A stretch of 34,612 nucleotides of DNA from an uncultured Prevotella sp. (GTDB taxonomy: Bacteria; Bacteroidota; Bacteroidia; Bacteroidales; Bacteroidaceae). Positions 1 to 8,525 of the stretch are shown piece after piece. Within the stretch, counting starts at the first letter, position 1. Every line of letters starts with the position of its first letter. The notes under the pieces are model-generated. The model was given only the letters and a program-made list of their open reading frames with translations. It made no database searches and had not been told where the DNA came from. The translations under genes were made by a program, and so were the position numbers. Location: positions 1-34,612 of the forward strand of contig CAKZVT010000034.1 of the NCBI GenBank assembly GCA_937922435.1, given 5' to 3'.

Positions 1-34
1 AACTGCGGAGCGTCAAGGTGCGGATAGTTAGACA

Positions 35-135
35 ATTAAGAATGAAGAATTAAGAGTTAAGAAAACATGCTTTGCACATCATTTTCAAAATGAACAATGG
101 TATTTTTCTTAATTCTTAACTCTTAATTCTTAATT
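35..135. repeat. A/T-rich inverted repeat upstream of folB
   Basis: Bases 35-65 and 104-135 are imperfect inverted copies of a degenerate motif built from ATTAAGAATTAAGAG-type words, separated by about 40 bp. The stretch 1-150 holds no complete gene. Related low-complexity words recur at 3624-3761. The structure could fold as a long hairpin in RNA; function is not evident. Confidence 0.7.
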
Positions 136-150
136 AAATACACGTTTTCA

Positions 151-531
151 ATGAAACTTTCATCCAGCTACGTATGCCTTAACAAGCTGCGTTTCCATGC
201 CCGCCACGGCGTTTTGCCGCAGGAAAGGGAAACCGGCGGCGAGTTTGTCGTGAGCATACGGGCCAAATACTTGTTCGCAAAAGCGTTGCAAAGCGATGAT
301 GTCGCCGACACGCTTAACTACGCCGAGATGTTTGAAATCATAAATAAGGAGATGCAAAAGCCGTCCTGCCTGCTCGAACATGTTGCAGGCAGGCTCGGCC
401 AAAGCATACTTGAACGGATGCCGATGATTGAGACACTCGACGTGACTGTTGAGAAAATCAACCCTCCGATGGGTGCCGACGTTGAAAGCGCAGCGGTCGA
501 ACTACACTTAATAAATGATAAAACTTTTTGA
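151..531 (+). CDS. folB: Dihydroneopterin aldolase (FolB)
   Basis: The 126-residue product matches the small FolB family over its full length. FolB cleaves 7,8-dihydroneopterin to 6-hydroxymethyl-7,8-dihydropterin and glycolaldehyde in cytosolic folate synthesis. Visible family landmarks are the N-terminal RFHARHGVLPQERE segment, the central TLNYAEMF motif, LLEHVAGRL with the conserved acidic and histidine residues, and the late strand VTVEKINPPMGADV. There is no signal peptide. The stop lies 56 bp before the amidase start, so the two may be co-transcribed, although a promoter-like TACCTTTG lies in the gap. No other folate gene is nearby. The call rests on motif recognition and typical length. 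Confidence 0.93.
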   Translation: MKLSSSYVCLNKLRFHARHGVLPQERETGGEFVVSIRAKYLFAKALQSDDVADTLNYAEMFEIINKEMQKPSCLLEHVAGRLGQSILERMPMIETLDVTVEKINPPMGADVESAAVELHLINDKTF

Positions 532-560
532 CAGTTGGCAGTTTTTTGACGACAAAAAGC

Positions 561-568
561 TACCTTTG
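561..568 (+). promoter_or_regulatory. Putative -7 element (TACCTTTG) before the amidase gene
   Basis: TACCTTTG fits the Bacteroidota TAnnTTTG -7 consensus and lies 19 bp before the ATG at 588. No TTTG sits at the ideal 19-21 bp spacing, so the -33 half is weak. It supports the start at 588 rather than the longer reading frame that opens at 528. Confidence 0.45.
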
Positions 569-587
569 CAACCGTAAAAGAGCACTC

Positions 588-1796
588 ATGGGCAAAAGGT
601 CGATACTCGTTTTACTGGCATTAGTCTTTGTTTCCGCCGTCGCGTTTTGTGCGGACAAGCGTTTTACGCTCGTCATCGACGCCGGTCATGGCGGCCACGA
701 CTCCGGCGCAAAGGGCGCTTTCTCTTACGAAAAGAACATCAACCTCAATGTCGCATTGGCCTTCGGCCGTTACGTCGAGCGGTATTGTCCCGACGTAAAA
801 GTGGTATATACACGCAAGACCGACGTGTTTGTGCCGTTGCACAAGCGCGCTTCCATAGCCAACAAGAACAAGGCCGACGTGTTCATTTCTATCCATACGA
901 ACGCTCTTCCGAAAGGAAACATAGCCCGCGGGCTGGAGACTTACACGATGGGTATGCGCCGTTCGGACGAGAAATTGAGCGCGGCCAAGCGCGAGAACTC
1001 GGTAATCATGATAGAGGAAGACTATAAGGAGCATTACGAAGGCTACGACCCCAATTCTCCCGAAAGCACAATCATGTTCGAGTTCATGCACGACAAGAAC
1101 ATGTCGCGCAGCGTAGAGCTGGCCCAGTACGTGCAAAGCAGCGTGTGTTCAATAGCCAAACGCCAGGACAAGGGCGTCAAGCAGGATGTATTCCTCGTGC
1201 TGCGAGAAACCTCGATGCCGGCCTGTCTCATCGAGCTTGGTTTCATAACGACGCCAGACGAGGAGAAATTCCTGAACAACAAGTCGAACATCGACAAGAT
1301 GGCGAGGGGCATCTACGAGGCGTTTGCCAAGTACAAGGACAAATACGACAAGGATATTACTGTGCCATACAAGGCCGGGAAGAGCCGTGCAGCCGACATT
1401 CCTGACGTTGTACCTGAAGAAACAGACGTGCAAGACAGCAGCAACGAAGGCATAAGTACTGGCAGAAACGACACGGAAAAGGCTGCACCGGGCGGTAAGG
1501 ACGTGGCCGGCGGCGGGCCGGACACCGCAGGCAAGCCGGTATTCAAGGTGCAAATCCTTGCCAGCAGCAAGCGTCTTGCGCCTGGCAGCGGCAACTTCAA
1601 GGGACTTGACGGCATCGATTCTTACAAGGAAGGAGGCTTGTATAAGTACACATATGGCTCGTCAGCCGACTACAACGAGATTTACCGTCTGCGCAAGTCA
1701 ATCCTCGACAAGTTTCCCGAGGCGTTCATCATCGCCTTCAAGGACGGCGAGAAGATGAACGTAAACCAAGCAATACGCGAGTTTAAGTCAAAATAA
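588..1796 (+). CDS. N-acetylmuramoyl-L-alanine amidase (Amidase_3) with SPOR-like C-terminus
   Basis: A 402-residue exported zinc amidase, predicted to cut the amide bond between muramic acid and the stem peptide in the periplasm. I chose the ATG at 588 because it opens a clean signal peptide (MGKRSILVLLALVFVSAVAF) and follows a -7 promoter element; the frame also runs upstream to 528. Catalytic-domain landmarks are VIDAGHGGHDSGAKG near residue 30 (zinc His), the following Glu of SYEKNINL, the SIHTNA motif, and LIELGFITTPDEEKFL with the late catalytic Glu. A low-complexity linker follows, and the last 80 residues (FKVQILASSK to the end) resemble a SPOR-type peptidoglycan-binding domain. The MCE gene starts 11 bp downstream, a pairing often seen in Bacteroidota and suggesting joint envelope maintenance. 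Confidence 0.92.
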   Translation: MGKRSILVLLALVFVSAVAFCADKRFTLVIDAGHGGHDSGAKGAFSYEKNINLNVALAFGRYVERYCPDVKVVYTRKTDVFVPLHKRASIANKNKADVFISIHTNALPKGNIARGLETYTMGMRRSDEKLSAAKRENSVIMIEEDYKEHYEGYDPNSPESTIMFEFMHDKNMSRSVELAQYVQSSVCSIAKRQDKGVKQDVFLVLRETSMPACLIELGFITTPDEEKFLNNKSNIDKMARGIYEAFAKYKDKYDKDITVPYKAGKSRAADIPDVVPEETDVQDSSNEGISTGRNDTEKAAPGGKDVAGGGPDTAGKPVFKVQILASSKRLAPGSGNFKGLDGIDSYKEGGLYKYTYGSSADYNEIYRLRKSILDKFPEAFIIAFKDGEKMNVNQAIREFKSK

Positions 1797-1807
1797 AGCA
1801 TTTCAAT

Positions 1808-2710
1808 ATGAAGTTTTTTAGTAAAGAAGTAAAGATTGCATTAGTTGCGGTATGCGGTTTGGTCATCCTCTTCTTCGGAATGAATTTCCTCAAAGGGTTG
1901 AACCTCTTTTCCACTTCTAACACTTACTATATCTCCTTCAAGGACATAAGCGGCCTCTCCGCGTCAAGCCCGATATACGCCGACGGCTACCAGGTGGGCG
2001 TTGTCAAGGGGATAAATTACAATTATGACGACACCGGCAACATATCCGTAGTGGCTGAAGTTGACAACCGCCTGCGCATACCTAAGGGCAGCAGCGCCGA
2101 GATTGTGAGCGACATGCTCGGCAACGTGAAGGTCAACCTCCTGCTCGCTACCAATCCGCGCGAGCGTGTCAACCCAGGCGAGACAATCCAGGGAGGCATC
2201 AACGACGGCGCGTTCGGCCAGATGAAGAGCATGCTCCCCACGGTAATGCAAATCCTGCCGAAGGTCGATTCAATCGTTACAAGCGTCAACCAGCTGCTTT
2301 CCAATCCGGCACTTGTGCGTTCCATTCAGAACGTGGAGGCTGTTACGGGCGACCTGACCGTCACCACACGCCGCTTGAACAACCTGCTTGCAAGCCTTGA
2401 AGGCAGCGTGCCGGGCATGATGACGCGCACGGACAGCATACTGTACAACGCCAACACGCTGGCGAAAAACCTCAACCAAATCGACGTGGCGGGCACAGTG
2501 GCGCGCGTTGACGAGACGCTTGCCAACGTGGAAGAGTTTACCAGGCAGCTCAACAGCAACCAAGGCACGCTCGGACTTCTCATGCGCGACCCCGCGCTAT
2601 ACAACAACCTGAACAGCACCATGCGCTCCGCCGACTCGCTGCTCATCGACCTCAAGGCGCATCCGAAACGCTACGTGCACTTCTCTTTGTTCGGAAGAAA
2701 AGACAAATAA
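1808..2710 (+). CDS. MlaD/MCE family lipid-transport protein
   Basis: This 300-residue protein has one N-terminal transmembrane anchor (about residues 8-28, IALVAVCGLVILFFGMNFL) followed by an MCE domain (YYISFKDISGLSASSPIYADGYQVGVV to about residue 120). The long C-terminal part is helical and rich in Asn, Leu and Ser, typical of MCE proteins that form a periplasmic tunnel. MCE proteins carry phospholipid between inner and outer membranes with an MlaE/MlaF ABC unit; neither partner lies in the window. The gene follows the amidase by 11 bp, so the two are very likely one transcript. It converges on the ABC ATPase gene, with a 22-bp palindrome array between them that could terminate both. Confidence 0.9.
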   Translation: MKFFSKEVKIALVAVCGLVILFFGMNFLKGLNLFSTSNTYYISFKDISGLSASSPIYADGYQVGVVKGINYNYDDTGNISVVAEVDNRLRIPKGSSAEIVSDMLGNVKVNLLLATNPRERVNPGETIQGGINDGAFGQMKSMLPTVMQILPKVDSIVTSVNQLLSNPALVRSIQNVEAVTGDLTVTTRRLNNLLASLEGSVPGMMTRTDSILYNANTLAKNLNQIDVAGTVARVDETLANVEEFTRQLNSNQGTLGLLMRDPALYNNLNSTMRSADSLLIDLKAHPKRYVHFSLFGRKDK

Positions 2711-2745
2711 ATATCTGACAACGTAACGCATTGATAGCCAATGCG

Positions 2746-2789
2746 TTGTAAAAGGCCGTGTTTTGCATCGCAAAAGACGGCCTTTTGGA
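2746..2789. repeat. 22-bp palindromic array, two units
   Basis: Two adjacent 22-bp units with AAAAGGCCGT and AAAAGACGGCCTTTT cores lie between the convergent MCE and ABC ATPase genes. A preceding 22-bp segment (2724-2745) is also palindromic with a different sequence. The units can pair to form a hairpin ending in a T run on both strands, as a bidirectional terminator would. Confidence 0.85.
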
Positions 2790-2813
2790 ACGGCGGATGC
2801 AACCGGCTGGTTT

Positions 2814-3605
2814 TCAACGGGTTGCGTCTGGCGTTACGGTTATGTGCAAAGTATCCTTGTCGAAGGTGATTCCAGCCCGCTCGACGAAGGCCGAAAGGTC
2901 GCCCGAGGCGGCCAGCTCGCGCGGCGTGCCGGTGCGTATGCGGCCGTCTCCAGCCATGAGCCAGAGCGTGTCGGCGGCCTGGAGAGCCAGTTCGAGGTCG
3001 TGGGTCGACATGAAGATGGTCTTGCCCGTATCGTGGGCGAGCCGCGCCAGGAGGAGCATAGCCTCCACCTTGCTGGGGTAGTCAAGGTATGCCGTAGGCT
3101 CGTCAAGGAAGATTATGGGCGTCTGTTGCGCCAAAGCCTTGGCGAGCATCATCTTCTGCCGCTCGCCGTCGCTTAAAGTCGCGATGTTGCGCCGCGCCAG
3201 ACGGGCGATGCCTACCTGCTCCATGCTCTGCATGACGATGCGCCTGTCGCCGTCAGCGAGCGTTCCCCAGAAGCCGGTGTACGGCGCACGGCCGAGCGCG
3301 ACGACCTCTTCCACGGTCATGTTCATGGCCTCGGGACGCGCGGTAAGCACCACGCCTACCGTCCGCGACATGTCGCGCTGCGTATATCCGGCGATTTCCT
3401 TACCTTTTATATATATGCTTCCGCCCAGCTTCGGCAGGAAACCGGCGAGCGTCTTGAGCAGCGTTGACTTGCCTGCCCCGTTCGCCCCGATAAGGCATGT
3501 AAGCTCGCCGCCGCGCAGGGAGACGTCAATGCCTGAGGCAACGGTCTTCACTCCGCCCTTTACGCGGTAGCCGATGGAGAGGGAGGAGAGGGTGACTGAA
3601 GTCAT
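2814..3605 (-). CDS. ABC transporter ATP-binding protein, FecE/BtuD type
   Basis: A 263-residue cytosolic ATPase of the iron-siderophore/haem/cobalamin import family. Motifs in order are Walker A GANGAGKST (about residue 40), a Q-loop region near TARPEAMNMTVEEVVALGRAPY (typical of FecE/BtuD proteins), the signature LSDGERQKMMLAKAL, Walker B IIFLDEPTAYLD and the switch histidine in STHDLELAL. Family members work with a FecCD/BtuC permease and a binding lipoprotein, but neither gene is adjacent: the neighbours are an MCE gene (convergent) and a protease gene. Its partners must be elsewhere, or it serves an unlinked permease. The BtuB-like receptor at 9.5 kb is a possible outer-membrane partner, but that is only inference. 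Substrate not determined. Confidence 0.9.
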   Translation of the reverse strand: MTSVTLSSLSIGYRVKGGVKTVASGIDVSLRGGELTCLIGANGAGKSTLLKTLAGFLPKLGGSIYIKGKEIAGYTQRDMSRTVGVVLTARPEAMNMTVEEVVALGRAPYTGFWGTLADGDRRIVMQSMEQVGIARLARRNIATLSDGERQKMMLAKALAQQTPIIFLDEPTAYLDYPSKVEAMLLLARLAHDTGKTIFMSTHDLELALQAADTLWLMAGDGRIRTGTPRELAASGDLSAFVERAGITFDKDTLHITVTPDATR

Positions 3606-3623
3606 AATATCTTTTATCTGATT

Positions 3624-3761
3624 AAATGGAAAATGGAGAATTGTTTTAATTGAGAATGGAAAATGGAGAACGGAGAATTATGATTTGCTTTGCCGACGGT
3701 GTGCTTACAGACTGCATTGGTAATCATAATTTTTAATTGTCCATTCTCAATTCTCCATTAA
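3624..3761. repeat. Low-complexity inverted repeat overlapping the protease 3' end
   Basis: Words of the type AATGGAGAATTG on the left (3624-3680) are mirrored by CAATTCTCCATT words on the right (3722-3761). The right arm runs into the last codons of the S41 protease gene, so its C-terminal residues (about NGELRMDN) and stop are encoded by the repeat. Confidence 0.75.
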
Positions 3762-4764
3762 TGACCTTCCTTGCAAACTCGATTATCGTGTCCTCGCCAC
3801 GGCGGAAATCGTCGTCGGTAAGGCCGACGTTGTAATCCGGCTCGATGCCGAACTCCGTACACTGCATGTCCTTGTCGTACATCGGGCACGCGCTGAACCT
3901 CACCGCCCAGCCATTAGGCAACTCGCTGCTCATCGGCATGCCGGCTCCGCCGCCAGTCTTGTCGCCCACCACGGTGACATTGGGGCAGCACTTAATGTAC
4001 TTCACGAACTCGTTGGCCGCGCTGAACACGCCGCGGTTGGTCAAGACTACGGCCTTCTTGTGCCACCGTATGCCGCTTGACGGCTTCAAGATTTGCTTCT
4101 CCGGCTTGGAAAAATCGTTGTGCCCGGGTCCCGTCTTGTGGCTGATGTAGCCTACGTGGATGCTCTCGTCGGTGAAGCGCGCCGCCAGTTTTTCCGCCGA
4201 GGTGAGCATTCCGCCACCGTTGCCGCGCACGTCCACGATGAGCCCTGTGCACGAAGCGAGATAGTAAAGCACCTCGTCAAGGTTGCCGTCGCCGATGCCG
4301 TTCTCGAACGAAGAACAGCGAATGTAGCCTATGTTGTCGTCGAGCTTGCGGTATTCAAGACCCGACGCCATCCTGTAATCAGTGCCGAGATAGCGGCGGA
4401 GGAGCGAGTCGCTTACGTTGGCAGGGTAGTCTTCCTTCCAGCTCCAATACCTCGCGTTGTCAAACGGAGAATAAAGGTTGACGTGGCCGTCGCGCAGTTC
4501 GCCGAGCATATTGCCCAACACCTCGAACAGCTGGTCGCCGGTCATCCGGCTGTCCACCTGCTGGCTGTACCTCGCACGCACCTCGTTCCAGTCAAGTCCG
4601 TACTCCTCGGCCTTGTAATTGAAGAAGCAATAGTGCTCGTCCATTATTTTCCAAAGCGCCTCGAAGTTGCCGTTGGGGTCGTCGCTGAACTCTTCCTCGT
4701 CAACGCACGACGACATGCAGGCCAGCGAAAGGAGCGGCAGCAGGACGTAAAAAAGTCTTTTCAT
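3733..4764 (-). CDS. S41 family (C-terminal-processing/tricorn-like) peptidase, lipoprotein
   Basis: The 343-residue protein opens with an SPII signal (lipobox before Cys in CMSSCVDEEE) and is probably tethered to a membrane in the envelope. The body matches S41 serine peptidases: an N-terminal helical segment (NFEALWKIMDEHYCFF, ELRDGHVNLYSPF), then the peptidase domain with IGYIRCSSF, GLIVDVRGNGGG and the nucleophile region VVLTNRGVFSAANEF, where the Ser of FSAANE is the likely catalytic residue, followed by VVGDKTGGGAGMP. A clear PDZ domain is not obvious. The ATG overlaps the stop of the preceding DUF3316-like gene by 4 bp, indicating translational coupling. The C-terminus runs into a low-complexity repeat. 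Natural substrate unknown. Confidence 0.9.
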   Translation of the reverse strand: MKRLFYVLLPLLSLACMSSCVDEEEFSDDPNGNFEALWKIMDEHYCFFNYKAEEYGLDWNEVRARYSQQVDSRMTGDQLFEVLGNMLGELRDGHVNLYSPFDNARYWSWKEDYPANVSDSLLRRYLGTDYRMASGLEYRKLDDNIGYIRCSSFENGIGDGNLDEVLYYLASCTGLIVDVRGNGGGMLTSAEKLAARFTDESIHVGYISHKTGPGHNDFSKPEKQILKPSSGIRWHKKAVVLTNRGVFSAANEFVKYIKCCPNVTVVGDKTGGGAGMPMSSELPNGWAVRFSACPMYDKDMQCTEFGIEPDYNVGLTDDDFRRGEDTIIEFARKVINGELRMDN

Positions 4765-5582
4765 GGGAGTATGTTGGTAAGTTTGAAGCTGCGGACAAAG
4801 CCTATCAGCAGCATGTTTGAGTATGTATGGTACTTCAAATTGTTCACCTTGGCCTGACGGAAATCGCCGAGATAGCCCAAGCGCAGCGTGGTGCGGCCGA
4901 GCGTGAAGTCAAGGGTAAGCATCTGGCGGAGCGACGGACGGCTGACGAACGTCGTCGGCACAACGTTGTGGTCGTAGTCTCCGCGAGAGAAAATCTCGTA
5001 ATACGACTGGCCGTAATTGGGACTAAACATCAGCCCCAGGACAGGTGCGCTGACCTCGTAGCGCGCCTTCAGCGGCACATTCCCAAGCCTGAAGCGGTAT
5101 GCCGCGGCGGCACTGGGGGCGATGTTGAGCGCAAGACGCGCCTGCGCAGGGTTGTTGCCGTTGCGTGTGTTGTAAAGAAAACCAACCTCCGCGTCGGCCT
5201 GTCCGCCAGCCATTATATTGAGGCGGCCGCCCAGCAAGTCCCAGTTGTAATGCACGCCGTAGGTGAACGTGTACATGCCCGACATCTCGTTGGCGTTGCC
5301 CGAGCGGTTGTCAGCATAGGCGAACGAGCCTTGATGCACCAGCATACGCGACCACCGGCGCCCCTCGCGGCGGCGTATGGTATGCGAAACGTAACGCAAC
5401 TCCCAGCCCGAATACTCTTCCGGCGAGAGGTAAGTGTCAAGCATTGAGGCCGCGCCGATGCCGAGCATCTGGGCGTTTGTTATCACCTTATTACTATATA
5501 AGGTGTCGCCGTCCTGGCCGAAGGTGGCCAACGGCAGGGCGAGAAGCGCCGATATAAGAAATGAACGTATTGCTTTCATCAT
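4761..5582 (-). CDS. DUF3316-like outer-membrane beta-barrel protein
   Basis: A 273-residue exported protein. I chose the ATG at 5582 (an alternative Met follows at 5579) because MKAIRSFLISALLALPLATFGQ is a standard signal peptide; the frame extends 10 codons upstream into a palindromic repeat. The mature part alternates short amphipathic strands rich in Tyr, Arg and Gly and ends in a strand close to the C-terminus, fitting a small outer-membrane barrel. Features such as LSPEEYSGWELRYVSHTIRRREG and SPNYGQSYYEIFSRGDYDHN resemble the DUF3316 family, whose role is unknown. The stop overlaps the S41 protease start (ATGA), so the two are probably co-translated and may act in the same envelope process. 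Confidence 0.75.
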   Translation of the reverse strand: MMKAIRSFLISALLALPLATFGQDGDTLYSNKVITNAQMLGIGAASMLDTYLSPEEYSGWELRYVSHTIRRREGRRWSRMLVHQGSFAYADNRSGNANEMSGMYTFTYGVHYNWDLLGGRLNIMAGGQADAEVGFLYNTRNGNNPAQARLALNIAPSAAAAYRFRLGNVPLKARYEVSAPVLGLMFSPNYGQSYYEIFSRGDYDHNVVPTTFVSRPSLRQMLTLDFTLGRTTLRLGYLGDFRQAKVNNLKYHTYSNMLLIGFVRSFKLTNILP

Positions 5583-5587
5583 CCTAA

Positions 5588-5680
5588 ATGCAGCCCCTCC
5601 CGTCCTCCCCAATGGGGAGGGGCATTGTTACTTATGGCTTATTTCACGTTCCCTCCCCGTCGGGGAGGGTCAGGGTGAGG
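5588..5680. repeat. C-rich palindromic element (intergenic copy)
   Basis: Two palindromes, 5588-5622 and 5651-5680, are built from CCCCTCCC and GGGGAGGG words around CCCCGTCGGGG-type centres. They fill the gap between parC and the DUF3316-like gene. Related elements lie at 11051-11138, 19962-20000, 22404-22460 and 22534-22566, some inside coding sequence. Confidence 0.8.
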
Positions 5681-5683
5681 CTT

Positions 5684-8410
5684 TTATCCTTCACCAAAGA
5701 GGCTTAGCTGGCCGGTGATTTCGTCTATAATCTGTTGCTGGCTCTTGCCTGCGTCTGGGTCAAGGTTCTCGTCTTCGGGTGTGCCGGGCTGTCCGTCGCC
5801 GTCGGTTTCGTCATCGTCGGCCTCGTCACCGGCACGCTTCAGCGGTTCAAGTTGCTCTATACTGTCCACGGTCCACGTAGTAAGACGCTTGCCCTTGGCC
5901 TTAAAGCCCTTTACGGCGATAAACTCTTCGGCGTCAACTTCCATCGGGTCGCGGAACGCGTCGTTGCCTCCGAAGGTGATGCGGAAGCGCGGATAAGGCT
6001 CGTCCGTCAGGCAGACAAGACGGCTGTCAGGGTTTTCACCGATGTAGTTCTGCTTCCGCTTCGAGCCTTCCAGCAGGAAACGCTTTAGGTAAGGGTAGCC
6101 TTGCTGGTCGGCATCGAAGAGCACCGCCGTCCACACCTTGTGCTCGTCATACTTCTCTATGAGCTTGATATTGTCCTCGTAGTGGTTGTTCACGTCGAAG
6201 TTTGACAGATAGAAGTCGCCGTTGTCAAGAACTACGAGGATGCTGTCGCCCTCGTTGAACTCGCCGAGCAGCCGCCCGTGGTCGTCGTAGTTGAGGCGTT
6301 TCACGTCGGGGTCGAACCAAACCTTGCGACCGCCGAGCGTGCTGTGGCCGTGGCTCTTCAATGAAATGCGGTGCACGTTGAAGCGTGTCATTACCACGCC
6401 GCGCGCCGAACGCCCCTTGATTGCAACCTCGGAGAAGTCTTTTTCCTTAAAGATGTTCTTCAGACGGGGAGCCGGGTCGAGCGTCACTTTTATTACTTCG
6501 GCCTCGCCGTTGGGGTTGGCGGTGAAGTAGACCACGCGCGAACCGGGCGTGCCCATTGTCAGGTCATACTCGCGGTCGCGCGTTATGCTGGTGACGTTAA
6601 AGCGCTTCATGTAGTATTTGCCGAGCTTTCCGTCGCGGTAGACCACGTTGTATATGGTGCGCTTGTCATTCTTCTTGAACACGGACACATGCAGGATGTT
6701 CTTCCCGACGAATATCTTGTCGGCCACTTTCACGACCTTATACTTGCCGTCCTTGTAGAAAATGATGATGTCGTCGATGTCGGAGCAGTTGCAGACGAAC
6801 TCGTCTTTCTTCAGCGCAGTACCGATAAAGCCGTCGTTGCGGTTGATGTAGAGCTTCTCGTTTGCCTCTACCACCTTGGTGGCCTCGATGGTGTCGAAGT
6901 TCTTTATTTCGGTAAGACGGGGATGGGCCGCGCCGTACTTCTGCTTGAGGTACTTGAACCAGTCGGCCGTTACGTCGACCATGTGACCCAGCTTGTAGTC
7001 TATATCCTCGATTTCGGCCTTGATTTTGGCCATCAGCTCGTCGGCCTTGTCCTTGTTGAACTTCAAGATGCGCGCCATCTTTATGTCCATCAGGCGGAGT
7101 ATGTCGTCCTTGGTCACCTCGCGGATGAACTGCGGATAATACGGCGTAAGGCGTTCGTCGATGTGTGCGCAGGCGGCATCCATGTCGGGAGCCTGCTCGA
7201 ACTTGTGGTCCTTGTATATGCGCTCCTCGATGAAAATCTTTTCAAGCGAGGCGAAGTGAAGCTGCTCCTGAAGCTCGTGCTTGCGTATTTCAAGTTCCTT
7301 GCGGAGCAAATCCATTGTACGGTTAACCGAGAACCGCAGCACGTCGCTTACCGAAAGGAACTGCGGCTTGTCGTCCTCTATGACGCAGCAGTTGGGCGAT
7401 ATGTTGATTTCGCAGTCGGAAAAGGCGTACAGTGCGTCGATGGTCTTGTCTGACGAGACGCCCGGCGACAAGTGTACTTGTATTTCAACCTGCGCCGCCG
7501 TGTTGTCGTCTACCTTGCGAGCCTTGATTTTTCCCTTCTCGATAGCCTTCAGAATGGAGTCGATGAGCGTGCTGGTGGTCTTGCCGTAAGGTATTTCCCT
7601 GATTACGAGGGTCTTGCTGTCGAGCTTCTCTATTTTAGCCCTTACTTTGAGCACGCCGCCGCGCTGCCCCTCGTTATACTTGCTTACGTCAATGCTGCCG
7701 CCAGTGGGGAAGTCGGGATATAGCATGAACGGCTCGCCGTGAAGGTAGCTTACGGCGGCGTCGCATATTTCGTTGAAGTTGTGGGGCAGTATTTTCGACG
7801 ACAGGCCGACGGCTATGCCCTCCGCGCCCTGCGCCAGGAGGAGGGGAAACTTGGCTGGAAGCGTTATGGGCTCCTTATTCCTTCCGTCGTAGCTTAGCTG
7901 CCACTCGGTAGTCTTCGGGTTGAAAACCACATCGAGCGCAAACTTCGACAGCCTGGCCTCTATGTATCGCGGAGCGGCCGCACGGTCGCCGGTGAGTATG
8001 TTTCCCCAGTTACCCTGGCAGTCTACGAGCAGGTCTTTCTGCCCCAGCTGCACCAGGGCGTCGCCTATGGAGGCGTCGCCGTGGGGGTGGAACTGCATCG
8101 TGTGTCCCACGATGTTGGCCACCTTGTTATACCGTCCGTCGTCCATGCGCTTCATCGAGTGCAGTATGCGCCGCTGCACAGGCTTCAATCCGTCCTCGAT
8201 GTGGGGCACGGCACGCTCCAGTATCACGTAAGAGGCATAGTCGAGAAACCAGTTCTGGTACATGCCACTAAGGTGATGCACGGCTGAAGCGTCAAACCGG
8301 CTGACGGGCTTGTACGTCTCGCCGCCCGCCGTCTCGCCGCCGTCCTCGGGCTGCACGGTGTCCCCGTCAAGTTCCTTGATGTTCTCGTTGTCCTTTATCT
8401 CGTCGTCCAT
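5684..8410 (-). CDS. parC: DNA topoisomerase IV subunit A (ParC)
   Basis: A 908-residue type IIA topoisomerase subunit that breaks and rejoins DNA to decatenate daughter chromosomes with ParE. I use the ATG at 8410 (MDDEIKDNEN); the frame extends 12 codons upstream. Landmarks are the helix-turn-helix/QRDR segment FHPHGDASIGDALVQLGQ, the active-site tyrosine about residue 149 in AAPRYIEARLS, the IPYGKTTSTLIDSI region, a long coiled coil, and a C-terminal beta-pinwheel-like region with no intact GyrA box (only KGRSARGVV), which favours ParC over GyrA. An acidic tail precedes the stop. No parE lies in the window. A perfect phylum-type promoter lies 85 bp upstream. Confidence 0.93.
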   Translation of the reverse strand: MDDEIKDNENIKELDGDTVQPEDGGETAGGETYKPVSRFDASAVHHLSGMYQNWFLDYASYVILERAVPHIEDGLKPVQRRILHSMKRMDDGRYNKVANIVGHTMQFHPHGDASIGDALVQLGQKDLLVDCQGNWGNILTGDRAAAPRYIEARLSKFALDVVFNPKTTEWQLSYDGRNKEPITLPAKFPLLLAQGAEGIAVGLSSKILPHNFNEICDAAVSYLHGEPFMLYPDFPTGGSIDVSKYNEGQRGGVLKVRAKIEKLDSKTLVIREIPYGKTTSTLIDSILKAIEKGKIKARKVDDNTAAQVEIQVHLSPGVSSDKTIDALYAFSDCEINISPNCCVIEDDKPQFLSVSDVLRFSVNRTMDLLRKELEIRKHELQEQLHFASLEKIFIEERIYKDHKFEQAPDMDAACAHIDERLTPYYPQFIREVTKDDILRLMDIKMARILKFNKDKADELMAKIKAEIEDIDYKLGHMVDVTADWFKYLKQKYGAAHPRLTEIKNFDTIEATKVVEANEKLYINRNDGFIGTALKKDEFVCNCSDIDDIIIFYKDGKYKVVKVADKIFVGKNILHVSVFKKNDKRTIYNVVYRDGKLGKYYMKRFNVTSITRDREYDLTMGTPGSRVVYFTANPNGEAEVIKVTLDPAPRLKNIFKEKDFSEVAIKGRSARGVVMTRFNVHRISLKSHGHSTLGGRKVWFDPDVKRLNYDDHGRLLGEFNEGDSILVVLDNGDFYLSNFDVNNHYEDNIKLIEKYDEHKVWTAVLFDADQQGYPYLKRFLLEGSKRKQNYIGENPDSRLVCLTDEPYPRFRITFGGNDAFRDPMEVDAEEFIAVKGFKAKGKRLTTWTVDSIEQLEPLKRAGDEADDDETDGDGQPGTPEDENLDPDAGKSQQQIIDEITGQLSLFGEG

Positions 8411-8435
8411 GATGATGTAGTTGTATGGTGAAGAA

Positions 8436-8454
8436 AATGCCGCCAAGCGGCATT
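8436..8454 (-). other. Hairpin in the parC leader
   Basis: AATGCCGC and GCGGCATT form an 8-bp perfect stem with a three-base loop, followed on the minus strand by a short T-rich run. It lies in the parC 5' leader and might act as an attenuator or mRNA stabiliser. Confidence 0.5.
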
Positions 8455-8494
8455 AAGCGCGGCGCAGGCGCGTGTCCGCACCGCTTGCAAGGTA

Positions 8495-8525
8495 CAAAGA
8501 TACGGAAAATCGAGCGAAATGCAAA
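8495..8525 (-). promoter_or_regulatory. parC promoter (TTTG-19-TATCTTTG)
   Basis: On the minus strand TTTG (8525-8522) and TATCTTTG (8502-8495) are separated by exactly 19 bp, a full match to the Bacteroidota housekeeping consensus. The start of transcription would be near 8491, giving parC a leader of about 80 bases. Confidence 0.8.

Noticed and set aside
3..53. 3' end of an upstream gene (frame ending LRMKN)
   Set aside because: Only 16 codons are visible and other frames are equally open, so no coding claim is safe.
528..587. Amidase start at 528 overlapping folB
   Set aside because: The upstream 20 codons run through a promoter element and spoil the signal peptide; ATG 588 fits better.
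6371..7453. Long plus-strand frame opposite parC
   Set aside because: It is a shadow of the parC coding sequence, made open by its high GC codon use.
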